Source: Bryobacter sp. (lineage in GTDB: Bacteria > Acidobacteriota > Terriglobia > Bryobacterales > Bryobacteraceae). Taken from it: a DNA stretch of 64,000 bases. This document shows, piece after piece, positions 29,077 to 38,128 of this stretch. The stretch's first letter is position 1. Each line of letters opens with the position of its first letter. Position numbers and translations under genes: made by a program. The stretch spans positions 1-64,000 of the forward strand of contig JALHNH010000004.1 of assembly GCA_022843625.1 (NCBI GenBank), in the 5' to 3' direction. The notes under the pieces were generated by a model. That model searched no databases. It was not told the origin of the DNA and worked only from the letters and a program-made list of their open reading frames with translations.

Positions 29077-30033
29077 TTAGAAATGTTCTGCGCCTTCCGC
29101 GTGCCGACCAAATCGGCGGTGATCTACCCGGTCCAGGACAAGGCTCACCCACGCTAAACAAAAAACATCAGCGTAGACACCGAGGGCACGGACACCCTGG
29201 CGCCGATAAATGATCCCCGTTAATGCCCTTGGGACGGACGCAGCGGCAACAGCCAAACAAACCAGACGACGGGACAACCACCCAAAATGCTGAGTGGCGT
29301 ATCTTAGAAGGCTAACATACCACGCCAACTCTTTGAAAGGCCACAAGATTTTCTCTATGCTGCCTCCTCCGCGATGTTTTGCCCGGGCAGCAGGACAATA
29401 CACGATCTTGCGCCCTGCCTTTCGCAACCTTAGGCAAAAATCGACGTCTTCAAACCAAATTGGCCAGAACTTCTCGTCCATCCCATTCAATTGCTCGAAG
29501 ATCTGTTTGTGCACCATCAGAAATGCCGCCGGTGGCTGCTCAACCTCTTGTTCCTGCGTGAAATCGAAGCCTGCATTCCGGTAGCGGCGGTTCACCGGAT
29601 TCCAGGCAAAGAGCCGGTTCAAACCCAAAACTTCGAAAATCAAAGTCCATGCTGTTGGCAGTCTTCTTACCGCAAATCCAGCCTGCAATTCGCCGTTGGT
29701 TCCCAGCAGCATTCCCCCGGCTGCACCTTTTTGCGCAGCGTTCGCCATCTTCTCAAGCCCATCCTGTACAAGACAGTCTGGGTTCAAAATGAGCGCATAT
29801 TCGGTCGAAAGTGCGGCCACCCCCCGGTTGACGCCCCCGGCAAATCCCAGATTTTCAGGAAAGTACAGCAACTTAACCCCGTCCATGCTCGTCACAATTT
29901 CGCGCGTTAGATCTTTAGATCCATTGTCAACAACAATCGTTTCCAACACTCCCGCATTTCGGGCTGCTGTTATGCACGCGGCGATATCCTCTTCGGAATT
30001 CCAGGTTACGATTACCGCCCCGATGCTCCTCAT
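29077..30033 (-). CDS. GT2 glycosyltransferase
   Basis: From ATG 30033 (MRSIGAVIVTWNSEED) the product has 318 residues with GT2 motifs TIVVDNGSKDLT, NLGFAGGVNRGV, LNPDCLVQ and WFEDVDFCLRLRKAG. A hydrophobic stretch near the C-terminus (LVCLAVAAASVPRALTGI) may anchor it in the membrane. ATG overlaps the stop of the upstream GT2 gene by four bases. It is one of four consecutive GT2 genes in the operon. Confidence 0.85.
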   Translation of the reverse strand: MRSIGAVIVTWNSEEDIAACITAARNAGVLETIVVDNGSKDLTREIVTSMDGVKLLYFPENLGFAGGVNRGVAALSTEYALILNPDCLVQDGLEKMANAAQKGAAGGMLLGTNGELQAGFAVRRLPTAWTLIFEVLGLNRLFAWNPVNRRYRNAGFDFTQEQEVEQPPAAFLMVHKQIFEQLNGMDEKFWPIWFEDVDFCLRLRKAGRKIVYCPAARAKHRGGGSIEKILWPFKELAWYVSLLRYATQHFGWLSRRLVCLAVAAASVPRALTGIIYRRQGVRALGVYADVFCLAWVSLVLDRVDHRRFGRHAEGAEHF

Positions 30034-30977
30034 AAACTGAGAGCCCAATACCAGCGCCAGAATCGATCCTGGCCGGTGACCGATCCCACATCAAAAATCT
30101 CCCGCTCCAGATCCTTTAGAAACTCGCATTCCGCTCCCGAAGACTCAAACGACGCTAGGCCTTCCCACTTGCCACGGCACCAATCGGCGAAACACCCATG
30201 ACGCGCAGCGGCCAACCCCCAAAGCCCCTGACCTACAAGCACCTTCCACCAATCCGGAGCTCCATACCGGGCTACGAGCCTCAATTGATTCCGTGAGCTC
30301 AACCGCACCTGCCGGGGATGCCACTCCCCCAGGGTGGAACTACCGCGATGCCAGGATACTGCATTCGGTTCGTAGAGCCCGCGAAAGCCAAGCTTTAACC
30401 CGCGCATGCCAATATCGACATCTTCGAGATAGCTCTCAAAGCTCTCGTCGAGCCCGCCGGTCGCCAGATAGTAATCCCGTCGCAGAAGAATCGCCGTCCA
30501 GGGTGCCAGCGAAATTTCCCGCCTCTGGTTCCAATAGACTCCGTCCGATTTGCCACATCCTGCGCGCATCGGCACACCGCTGTGGCTCAACAAATCCCAG
30601 GTGGCATCGAGGATCTCTGTCGAATCCCAGGCCATCACCTTGCCAACCACAAAGGGCGCATCGGTAGCTGCAACCTGCTCCAGCCAGTCCGGGGCGAGCT
30701 TCAGATCGTTATTCAGCACAGCCACCCGCGCGCTACCCGCCTCCGCCAGGCCCCGATTCACCGCGTGAGCAAAGCCGCGATTTTCACCCAGGTCTATAAA
30801 ACGTGCCCCGGCTGCCTGCGCCACTTCTGCACTGCCATCTCGCGAGCCCCCATCGACAATCCACACTTCTTGAGGCTGAAGCGTCTGCCCGGCAAGGCTC
30901 TTGAGCAGAGTTTCAAGATGCGCCCGGCCCCGCCAGCTCGGTACTACGACGTGAATCGCTTCTTGACCAGAAACCAT
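30030..30977 (-). CDS. GT2 glycosyltransferase
   Basis: The 315-residue protein has VVVPSWRGRAHLETLLKSL, the donor motif VWIVDGGSRDGS, NRGFAHAVNRGLAEAG, VLNNDLKLAPDW and SYLEDVDIGMRGLKLG. It is more divergent than its neighbours, having VDGG instead of VDNG. The reading frame overlaps the previous gene by 34 bases and the next by 4, so the block is a single unit. Substrate unknown. Confidence 0.82.
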   Translation of the reverse strand: MVSGQEAIHVVVPSWRGRAHLETLLKSLAGQTLQPQEVWIVDGGSRDGSAEVAQAAGARFIDLGENRGFAHAVNRGLAEAGSARVAVLNNDLKLAPDWLEQVAATDAPFVVGKVMAWDSTEILDATWDLLSHSGVPMRAGCGKSDGVYWNQRREISLAPWTAILLRRDYYLATGGLDESFESYLEDVDIGMRGLKLGFRGLYEPNAVSWHRGSSTLGEWHPRQVRLSSRNQLRLVARYGAPDWWKVLVGQGLWGLAAARHGCFADWCRGKWEGLASFESSGAECEFLKDLEREIFDVGSVTGQDRFWRWYWALSL

Positions 30978-31618
30978 AGGTTGTAGAATCCATCGCGCCA
31001 GGGATTGAGCTTGATTTCGCCAAGCCGTGAAGTGTAATGAATAGAAATCTCGGCAAAGCGAACCTTGTTGCTCTTGAGTGCCTCAATTTTTATTTCTTCG
31101 CTGAACGCCATTCCGTCACTTTCCAGCGTCATTTCAGAGAGGATGCTTCTGCGGAAGACCCACATGCCGCTCTGCGAATCGCTCACCCAGCGAAAATAAA
31201 GCAGGCTCATGGCGATCGAAAGGATGAAGTTGCCCATTTTGTGCTTGAAGCTCATTGCTTTCGGATCCCGCACAGGAAACCGCGACGCATTCAGAAAGTC
31301 CACCTCAAGATGACGAAATGCCTCAAGCAAGTACGAGATGGCATCCGGCGGATAGCTATGATCGCCGTCGAGGGTGACGATAATGTCACTTGTCGCAAAA
31401 GCGAAGCCCTTCTTGTAGGCACGCCCATACCCGCGCGCATCTTCGCGAATCACTCTGGCTCCGAAATCGGCAGCCACTTCGCTGGTGCGGTCTGTCGAAC
31501 CGTTATCGACAACAATCACCTCATCGACAAAGGGCGGCATTCGACGCAAGACCTGCTCGATCCCCTGCTCCTCGTTCAGACAAGGCATGATAACGGTAAT
31601 GCTTTGGTTGTTGTACAT
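30944..31618 (-). CDS. Dolichol-phosphate-mannosyltransferase-like GT2
   Basis: The 224-residue protein reads ITVIMPCLNEEQGIEQVL, EVIVVDNGSTDRT, and IIVTLDGDHSYPPDAI, a DPM1/polyprenyl-phosphate sugar transferase pattern, with a conserved DSQSGMWVFRRS near residue 150. Such enzymes load a sugar on polyprenyl phosphate for later transfer outside the membrane. It is the first gene of the glycosyltransferase-alr-dgoD operon. The start is divergent from the small secreted protein at 31644, leaving 25 bases. Confidence 0.87.
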   Translation of the reverse strand: MYNNQSITVIMPCLNEEQGIEQVLRRMPPFVDEVIVVDNGSTDRTSEVAADFGARVIREDARGYGRAYKKGFAFATSDIIVTLDGDHSYPPDAISYLLEAFRHLEVDFLNASRFPVRDPKAMSFKHKMGNFILSIAMSLLYFRWVSDSQSGMWVFRRSILSEMTLESDGMAFSEEIKIEALKSNKVRFAEISIHYTSRLGEIKLNPWRDGFYNLWFLVKKRFTS

Positions 31619-31643
31619 CAGAAAAGGAAATTCCAGAATCGCA

Positions 31644-32146
31644 TGCGCACTCTCGCTCTACTAGTCTCTACTACTCTTGCCACCATGATCGGCTTTGCTC
31701 AGGGCAACGCAGAATTGTCTCAGGTGCAAACGATCTATCTTATGCCGATGGCCAATGGCTTTGACCAGTATCTGGCGAATCGCCTTCGCATCATCAGTCA
31801 GATTCGTATTGTTACCGATGCCAGCAAGGCGGATGCTGTCTTCACCGACAAGATTGGTCTTGCCTTTGAGGCCCGTCTCGACGAGATGGAAGCCGATGCC
31901 AAAGAGAAGATCGCAGCAGCAGCACCGCCCGTTGCCGGGGAATCCCAACAAATGCGACTCGCCCCCAAAGTGGTTTCCAGCATCGGCCGTGGCCGTGGCA
32001 CCTACTTCCTGGTGGATCGCCGTTCTCGAGTTGTCCTTTGGTCCAGCTTTCACAAAGCCAAAGATGCCCAGCCTCACAATATGCATTCCAACGCTGGCAA
32101 GGTGGCCAATGAACTTGCCGCAGACTTCAGCGGCAAGAAGAAGTAA
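31644..32146 (+). CDS. Small secreted protein of unknown function
   Basis: The 167-residue protein has a signal peptide (RTLALLVSTTLATMIGFAQG), then QTIYLMPMANGFDQYLANR and TDASKADAVFTDKIG, an acidic helical segment, and RGTYFLVDRRSRVVLWSS. I do not recognise a named family, though the pattern suggests a conserved envelope protein. It lies on the opposite strand between two polysaccharide units; its end overlaps the convergent GT gene by 20 bases. The start at 31644 has AAAGGAA about 15 bases ahead. Confidence 0.7.
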
Positions 32147-34457
32147 GCCGCTTCCGGTATTCGTCAGCTAGCCGTTTAATGACTACACTGGCGTCCCATT
32201 CCTCCTTCACATATAGATAGGCGCGCTTACCCATAGCCGCGGCTTCTTCGCGATTGTTGAGCAACTCTTCAACAGCGCTTGCAAACGCCTCCGGGCTATC
32301 TGCGAGCCGGCAGTATTGGCCGTCTTGCTCGGCAAGGCCTTCAGCTCCGATCCTGGTCGAAACCACAGGCGTACCGAAAGCAAACGCTTCCAGTAGTTTT
32401 ACTCGCACACCGCTGCCTGCAAGAATGGGACACAAAAAAACGCTCGAAGCTTGCATGTCCGCTTCGATGCTTTCTTTAAAGCCGGCCAGCTCAAGGATCC
32501 CTTCCGAATTTGCAAAAGCATAAGCTGGCGGTGGATCCACTCCAATCGCCAGGACGCGAAAGTCTAAACCGCGCGCCTTTAGGATCGGCACCACCTCGTT
32601 GAAGAACCACTGCAGCGCCTCAAGATTGGGTGTGTGCCGAAAGCCTCCAACAAAAAGCAATGTGTTGCCAGAGCGAGCCTTCAAATTCGCTGGAAATGCA
32701 TCCACGCTGATGCAGGCCCGCAGCCCAGGCATGACTTTCTGTCGAAGTCTCGGCTCCATGCCCAGCAGATAATCTGAATTGGCTTTGGTGCAGACTTCGA
32801 CCAGGTCAAAGCGCGGCAGCATCTTCATCTCCCAGTGCACCGCTTTCAAATATTCGATGCCCGCCGGAATCCTCCAAAGCAGGCTCTGGTTCGTCTTCAG
32901 TTGACGCTGGATAGATTGAAAGTAGATGTCATGTTCAAAGATTGCCGTCAGCACGTTTTGAAATTCAAAACTGTATTGACCGAGATTGGTGTACTCAATC
33001 TGCACCACGTCGATCTTTGCGTTCAGAATCGTGCGATGCAGAATCCACGAAAGATCTCCGTTGGCGAATTCCATCACCGAGCCCGGCAGAAGGCTAAATA
33101 GCGCTTGTGGCTGCCCTGTCATGCGCACCATAAACTGCATGCTCGCTGTAAATGGCACCAGCTCCTGATGTGCCTCGCGTTCCCATTCCTCATCGACAAG
33201 TGCAACCAGATGAACATCGGCGTGCCTGCTTAATTCTTTCACCGCCAACTGCATGAACACCGCTCCACCGTGGCTCGCTGGGCAGAGCCCATAAGGAGAT
33301 AGAAACAAGACGCGAGGTCTCTCGCTGTTGAGATCTTTCGCCTCATAATGATCTCGATAATAACCGCCGAGCGGCCGTCGAAAGGCAGTCACGTCGTCAA
33401 TCGCAGCAAGACTTCTCGCCCGCCATCGGGCCACGCAAATTTCCGGAAGTTGAAAAGCGGCTCGCATCAAACCCGGAAAAGTAGCCCTGCCTGGTACATC
33501 CCCGGTAAACAAACTCAATAGCGCCGCGATATGACTGGCGACAAAGTTCTCAACCAGCATCTTTGGGGAGTGTATGTTTTTCCAGGCAAACAAAACGAAG
33601 TTCTTGCGCACAATCGAGTGGATGTAATGCTGCGAAAACTTCTTGCCAATGGTGCCGCGATGCTCATGCCACACATGACTTTGAGGTTGATAGAGCACCC
33701 GCCAGCCCCGCTTCCATGCTCCATAACCCATATCGGTGTCTTCGAGATAAAAGGGCCGCAGCACTTCATCAAAGCCACCGAGCTCCAGAAACTTGCGACG
33801 GTCAAAGGCACAGGATCCACCGCCGCCATAGAAGCAAGGGTAGAGGTCCTTTACTTCTTCATCGATCCGGTGCCTCAGCTCTAGAACACCACGCCGCCAC
33901 TCAGCCTGCGTCAGGCCGGTTTCTTCACGTAGTTTGTTTGCATCGGAGAAAAAGATCTGGCACGAAACTGCAAACACATCGGCCTCGGCAAAACCCTTGA
34001 GCAACGGTGCCAGGAAATCGGGCGCAACCCGCATGTCGCTATTCAGCAGAACGACAACATCGTTGCGAGCTTCTCGAAATCCCCGGTTGGAACCACCCCC
34101 AAAGCCCAGGTTCTTCTCCAGCGCCACAACTCTGACACTCGGAAAACGCTCGCGCATGAATTGCGCACTGCCATCGGTGCTTCCGTTATCCACCACAATC
34201 ACTTCGTTGTCCGGGTGGCCACTCATCGCCTCAATCACGCTCGGCAGGTATTTCTTAAGCAAGTCTTTGCCATTCCAGTTGGGAATCACCACACTTGCGG
34301 ATTGATTGCGGGCAAGTTCATTCGGAGGCAGCTGTCTGGTGCCTGCCAGCATCCAGAGAAGGTCGGTCAGCCATAGGCAAGCCACTTCGATCACCGCCAG
34401 AAAAGGGCTCACGATCAGCATCGGGCCCTGGCGCAATAGCCTCTTCAGCAGAATCAT
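32127..34457 (-). CDS. Two-domain glycosyltransferase (GT2 + GT4)
   Basis: The 776-residue protein joins two transferases. Residues about 50-330 are GT2 (SVVIPNWNGKDLL, VIVVDNGSTDGS, LLNSDMRVAPDF, PFYLEDTDMGYGAWK). From about 390 (RVLFLSPYGLCPASHGGAV) to the end it is GT-B/GT4 with FVGGFRHTPNLEALQWFFN, GSGVRVKLLEAFAFGTPVVST and a final helical part. It can make two consecutive linkages. A hydrophobic N-terminus (MLIVSPFLAVIEVACLWL) suggests membrane attachment. Overlaps the upstream methyltransferase gene by 4 bases. Confidence 0.85.
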   Translation of the reverse strand: MILLKRLLRQGPMLIVSPFLAVIEVACLWLTDLLWMLAGTRQLPPNELARNQSASVVIPNWNGKDLLKKYLPSVIEAMSGHPDNEVIVVDNGSTDGSAQFMRERFPSVRVVALEKNLGFGGGSNRGFREARNDVVVLLNSDMRVAPDFLAPLLKGFAEADVFAVSCQIFFSDANKLREETGLTQAEWRRGVLELRHRIDEEVKDLYPCFYGGGGSCAFDRRKFLELGGFDEVLRPFYLEDTDMGYGAWKRGWRVLYQPQSHVWHEHRGTIGKKFSQHYIHSIVRKNFVLFAWKNIHSPKMLVENFVASHIAALLSLFTGDVPGRATFPGLMRAAFQLPEICVARWRARSLAAIDDVTAFRRPLGGYYRDHYEAKDLNSERPRVLFLSPYGLCPASHGGAVFMQLAVKELSRHADVHLVALVDEEWEREAHQELVPFTASMQFMVRMTGQPQALFSLLPGSVMEFANGDLSWILHRTILNAKIDVVQIEYTNLGQYSFEFQNVLTAIFEHDIYFQSIQRQLKTNQSLLWRIPAGIEYLKAVHWEMKMLPRFDLVEVCTKANSDYLLGMEPRLRQKVMPGLRACISVDAFPANLKARSGNTLLFVGGFRHTPNLEALQWFFNEVVPILKARGLDFRVLAIGVDPPPAYAFANSEGILELAGFKESIEADMQASSVFLCPILAGSGVRVKLLEAFAFGTPVVSTRIGAEGLAEQDGQYCRLADSPEAFASAVEELLNNREEAAAMGKRAYLYVKEEWDASVVIKRLADEYRKRLTSSCR

Positions 34458-35740
34458 GAAATCTTGGGGCCGAGCCCGAATGCCTTCCCCATTCGGAGCC
34501 AGCGTGAGGCCTCAACAGCCGCAACCTTACCCTCTGCCTCTTCACGTTGCTTCTGCTCGCTTTGAGCCCAAAGCGTCCGCTCAATCACCAGAGCCTCAGC
34601 TTCATCCAGTTTCTTCTGATACTCGGCTAGGTTCTCACCGGCCTTCTTCAAGTCCACGTCAAGCTTCCTGCTATGAGCTGCGATTTCGTCGAGTTGCGAA
34701 TTGAGATGGGCCTCATTCGTTTTTGCCCAATCCGACAGCCGCTGGCTTTCGGCTTCAATCTCCTGTACGCGCTTCTCGTAGGCTGCCACCACTTGCGCTG
34801 CTTCTTCGTGCTGGGCCGTCAACTCACCTTCCATCCGTGTCACGGCCTGCTGTGCTTTCTCCACCCGCTGGTTTTGCTCGAGGGCCCATTTGTTCTTGGC
34901 TTCCATCTCCAGCTTGAGGGCACGAAACTGATCGACCAGCGTTTTGTGTTCTGCTTTTGATGCTTCGAGCCATTCGTTTTTGGTGACGAGCTCGCCTTCG
35001 AGCCGCTGTATGTGGTGCTCGCGTTCGCGCAGTACATTTGCCGCAGTCGGCACATAAACGAAGGATGGTGCCCCCGTCATTGGTTTGGCTGCACACACAG
35101 CCAAAAAGAAATGGGCTTCTTCCGGGTCGGGCTTTCCCGCCTCAAGTCGTAGCTCTGTCCCCACTGCTCCTTCGAGTGGCAGAAAAACCAACCCGCTTGC
35201 GTGGTTCTGTACAAAGAAGGTTTGGTGTTCGAAGAACTCACTCAGCACTGCCCGAAACTCTTCATAAGAAAACTCATGCTCATGAAATGGGTTCGGCCCA
35301 TCAAGCTTGCGGCTCTCGGCATAGAACTTGATGTTAGGAGTCGAGATCACCAATTGCCCGCCCGGGGCCAACACACGCCGCGCTTCCGCAAGAAGAGTCC
35401 GGTATTCAGTCAGGTGTTCGATTACCTCAAAGCACACACCCAGCTGAAAGCTCCCGTCGGCAAAAGGCAACGCCTCCAAACTGGCAACCTGAAACTGCAA
35501 ATTCGCAGCTGTGTACTGCACCTTTGCATCTGCGACAGCTTCCTCAGACACATCCACGCCAACCACGCTCTCGGCCTTTTTTGCCAACTCCGCCGATCCA
35601 TACCCACTGCCGCAGCCAAGATCAATTACCTTCTTGAAGCGGCACAGTCGCGAAGCAAAGAGATACCGCGATAGATGTTCGTTCCAGAGATCCACATCCA
35701 CTTTGCCCGGAATCACTCTCTCGCCGCTAAACTCAGCCAT
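34454..35740 (-). CDS. SAM-dependent methyltransferase with long coiled coil
   Basis: The 428-residue protein has a class I methyltransferase fold: KVIDLGCGSGYGSAELA near residue 38, a second block FQLGVCFEVIEHLTEYR and LAPGGQLVIST. From about 225 to 410 it is a heptad-rich coiled coil (REHHIQRLEGELVTKNEW onward). In Wzt-type O-antigen systems similar methyltransferases with coiled-coil rulers (WbdD-like) cap chains and set length; that role here is an inference. It lies next to the Wzt-like ATPase, overlapping it by 8 bases. Confidence 0.82.
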   Translation of the reverse strand: MAEFSGERVIPGKVDVDLWNEHLSRYLFASRLCRFKKVIDLGCGSGYGSAELAKKAESVVGVDVSEEAVADAKVQYTAANLQFQVASLEALPFADGSFQLGVCFEVIEHLTEYRTLLAEARRVLAPGGQLVISTPNIKFYAESRKLDGPNPFHEHEFSYEEFRAVLSEFFEHQTFFVQNHASGLVFLPLEGAVGTELRLEAGKPDPEEAHFFLAVCAAKPMTGAPSFVYVPTAANVLREREHHIQRLEGELVTKNEWLEASKAEHKTLVDQFRALKLEMEAKNKWALEQNQRVEKAQQAVTRMEGELTAQHEEAAQVVAAYEKRVQEIEAESQRLSDWAKTNEAHLNSQLDEIAAHSRKLDVDLKKAGENLAEYQKKLDEAEALVIERTLWAQSEQKQREEAEGKVAAVEASRWLRMGKAFGLGPKIS

Positions 35741-37079
35741 GTTTCACCTTCGCGTTTACTTCCACCCGGCACGGTAGATGCAGGTATCCGTACACCTGTC
35801 CTTCCCCATGCCCCATCTGCAACACCAGCGCATTGTCGATCCAGTCGCAGTGTTTGTAGTTCACCAGGCCCCCATCGGCGATCGCTGGTGAGAACGAAAA
35901 GTGCGATGGATAGAGTTCCGGGATCTCAAGGTGAAAGTCCACAGTCACCGTATCGCCCGGCCCCATGGGCGGCAACTCATGCCCTTCACGAATCGTATTG
36001 GATCCTGCAAAGTCGATACCCATATGGTTGCGCATCATGAAGCCAATGTTGGGCAATGCAATCCAGTCTTTGGCTCTGGCACTGATCCTGACGACAAACT
36101 TCGAATTCGGCTCAAGCATGCCTGCAATCTGTCCCTGTTCGTCGAGAACCGTGATGCCAAGGATCTCAGCGCGCCCGTCACCGTGCCGGTGGTCTACATT
36201 CGGAATCGACGTTACCAGCTCTGGTGCCTGCCCTGCGCTTTTGGCTTCTACCAGACGGTTCTCCGCCTGGTTCTCGACAAAATTCGAATCCTTCGCTGTC
36301 ATCTCGGCCAGGTATTTTGCAACCACGATGTCGGTTGCGCCAATCTCACGCACTCGCCCATGATCGAGCCACAGGACGCGATCGCCAATTGCCTTTACAT
36401 CTCCTGTAGAGTGGCTCACAAAAAGGATCGTCACACCCTTTTGCCTTAGCTCATGCACTTTGCGCAGACAGCGCTGCCTGAAGTAAACATCACCAACAGC
36501 CAGAGCTTCGTCTACCAATAGAATTTCCGGGTCGACGTGAATGGCAACGGAAAAAGCGAGCCGTACGGCCATTCCGCTCGAATAGGTTTTTACCGGTTGT
36601 TCGAGAAAGTCTCCAATCTCGGCAAACTCTTCGATGCTCTGAAAGCGCTTCTCGGTCTCCACTCGCGACAGGCCCAGAATTGCCGCATTCAGGTAAACAT
36701 TATCGCGGCCGCTAAATTCCGGGTTGAAGCCAGACCCAAGCTCAAGCAATGCCGCCACTCGGCCCTTCACTTTTGCAACTCCCCCGGTGGGCTGCAAAAT
36801 TCCAGCGATAATCTGCAGCATCGTGCTCTTGCCTGATCCGTTTTCACCGATGATGCAAAAGGTCTCGCCAGCCGCGATTGAGAAGCTCACATTGTCGAGA
36901 GCCTTGAAATCGCGGTGTTTTTTCACCCGGTTGAGTGTGATCAGTTCTTTGAGACGGTCTGAGGGAGCATCGTAAATCGCGTAGCTCTTCGACACATTTT
37001 CAAACGAAATGACGGGTTCTTTGAATGTTGCGCCCACTGTTTTTCTGCTTAAGCTATTCTCTTCCTGTTTGACAAGCAT
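35733..37079 (-). CDS. wzt: Polysaccharide ABC exporter ATPase (Wzt/TagH-like)
   Basis: The 448-residue protein has Walker A GENGSGKST at 78-86, the signature YSSGMAVRLAFS, Walker B ILLVDEALAVGD and HSTGDVKAIGD, and a C-terminal beta-sandwich domain (about residues 285-448; FVVRISARAKDWIALPN) of the type that binds the capped end of O-antigen in Wzt. It drives export with a membrane permease. No permease (wzm/tagG) gene is next to it in this window, which is odd. It heads the unit wzt-methyltransferase-GT. Confidence 0.88.
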   Translation of the reverse strand: MLVKQEENSLSRKTVGATFKEPVISFENVSKSYAIYDAPSDRLKELITLNRVKKHRDFKALDNVSFSIAAGETFCIIGENGSGKSTMLQIIAGILQPTGGVAKVKGRVAALLELGSGFNPEFSGRDNVYLNAAILGLSRVETEKRFQSIEEFAEIGDFLEQPVKTYSSGMAVRLAFSVAIHVDPEILLVDEALAVGDVYFRQRCLRKVHELRQKGVTILFVSHSTGDVKAIGDRVLWLDHGRVREIGATDIVVAKYLAEMTAKDSNFVENQAENRLVEAKSAGQAPELVTSIPNVDHRHGDGRAEILGITVLDEQGQIAGMLEPNSKFVVRISARAKDWIALPNIGFMMRNHMGIDFAGSNTIREGHELPPMGPGDTVTVDFHLEIPELYPSHFSFSPAIADGGLVNYKHCDWIDNALVLQMGHGEGQVYGYLHLPCRVEVNAKVKHG

Positions 37080-37128
37080 GCCGCTTCGCCTCTAGCCTGA
37101 AAGAGTGGCGTTTTCGTTTGCCACTTTC

Positions 37129-37203
37129 GCCGGCGTAGCTCAGAGGTAGAGCGAGGGTCTCATAATCCCTAGGTCGGAGGTTCGAGTCCTCCCGCCGGCA
37201 CCA
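37129..37203 (+). tRNA. tRNA-Met (anticodon CAT)
   Basis: Acceptor arms GCCGGCG/CGCCGGC pair, the T arm is GGAGGTTCGAGTCCTCC, the anticodon loop CTCATAA holds CAT at 37161-37163 and CCA is encoded at 37201-37203. The last pair of the anticodon stem is T-T. It resembles an elongator tRNA-Met; a tRNA-Ile with CAT modified to lysidine cannot be fully excluded. Confidence 0.9.
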
Positions 37204-37216
37204 CCCACCCTGCTTC

Positions 37217-38128
37217 TTAATTCTCCCCTACCAGCATCCCGTATAGCCGCTGCAATTCATCCTGCGAGTAGTATTCAATTTCTATCCGTCCACGCTTTTC
37301 GTTCTTGGCGTGGATGTTCACGCGCGTTCCCAGCACGCGGCGTAGTTCTTCCTCGGCCGCTTTTACGTTAGGGTCCACTGGCAAAGATTGAGCTTCTTTA
37401 ATCTCACGAGGCTCCGTCATGCTCTGAACCAGTTTTTCGGTGGCTCGCACCGACAAACCCTGGCTTACGATTTTTTCTGCCACGCTTCGCTGCAACTCCT
37501 CTGTAGGCAGAGCGAGAATCGTCCGGGCATGGCCCATCGAGAGCCGTCCATCGCCCAACATTCCCTGCAGGTCTTCCGGTAAACGTAAGAGCCGTAAGAA
37601 GTTAGTGATCGTAGTTCGGTCTTTTCCAGTCCTGCGGCCGATCTCCTCATGCGTGAGGTTCAGCTCGCGGCTCAGCCGGTCAAAGGCGACTGCAGTTTCA
37701 ATTGCATTGAGATCGTCGCGCTGAATATTCTCGATCAGTGCCAGGGTGAGAACGTTCTCGTCGGCGATATCCTGAATCACCACCGGTACAGTCGCAAGGC
37801 CGGCAATCTTAGCGGCGCGCCAGCGGCGTTCGCCAGCCACGATTTCAAACACTTCACCCTGCCGCCTCACCAGCAGCGGCTGGATGATCCCATTCACCTT
37901 GATGCTCTCGGCCAACTCGTGAAGCCGGTCCTGTTGAAAGACGGTGCGTGGTTGGCGGGGATTGGCGAGAATCGCCTCGATCGCCATCTGAGTCAGGCCC
38001 GCTCCCGTTTCTGAAACTGCTGGAGCCACCGCCACCGCAGGGGCAGCTACACCACTGCTCGGACGGTTCGGCAACAACGCCGAAAGGCCCTTACCCAATA
38101 CTCGTCGCGGATCGTGCTGCTTGCTCAT
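37217..38128 (-). CDS. parB: Chromosome-partitioning protein ParB
   Basis: The 303-residue protein starts KQHDPRRVLGKGLSALLPN and has the CTPase/clamp motif VAGERRWRAAKIAGL near residue 95-110, and a helix-turn-helix at LTHEEIGRRTGKDRTTITNFL, then a C-terminal dimerisation domain (RIEIEYYSQDELQRLYGML). It loads at parS and spreads. The ParB start overlaps the ParA stop by 38 bases. Five parS sites lie about 800-1300 bases away. Confidence 0.96.
   Translation of the reverse strand: MSKQHDPRRVLGKGLSALLPNRPSSGVAAPAVAVAPAVSETGAGLTQMAIEAILANPRQPRTVFQQDRLHELAESIKVNGIIQPLLVRRQGEVFEIVAGERRWRAAKIAGLATVPVVIQDIADENVLTLALIENIQRDDLNAIETAVAFDRLSRELNLTHEEIGRRTGKDRTTITNFLRLLRLPEDLQGMLGDGRLSMGHARTILALPTEELQRSVAEKIVSQGLSVRATEKLVQSMTEPREIKEAQSLPVDPNVKAAEEELRRVLGTRVNIHAKNEKRGRIEIEYYSQDELQRLYGMLVGEN

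Noticed and set aside
37104..37125. AGTGGC/GCCACT inverted repeat upstream of tRNA-Met
   Set aside because: Short stem with a 10-base loop and no U-tract; could be a leader fold but nothing supports a function.
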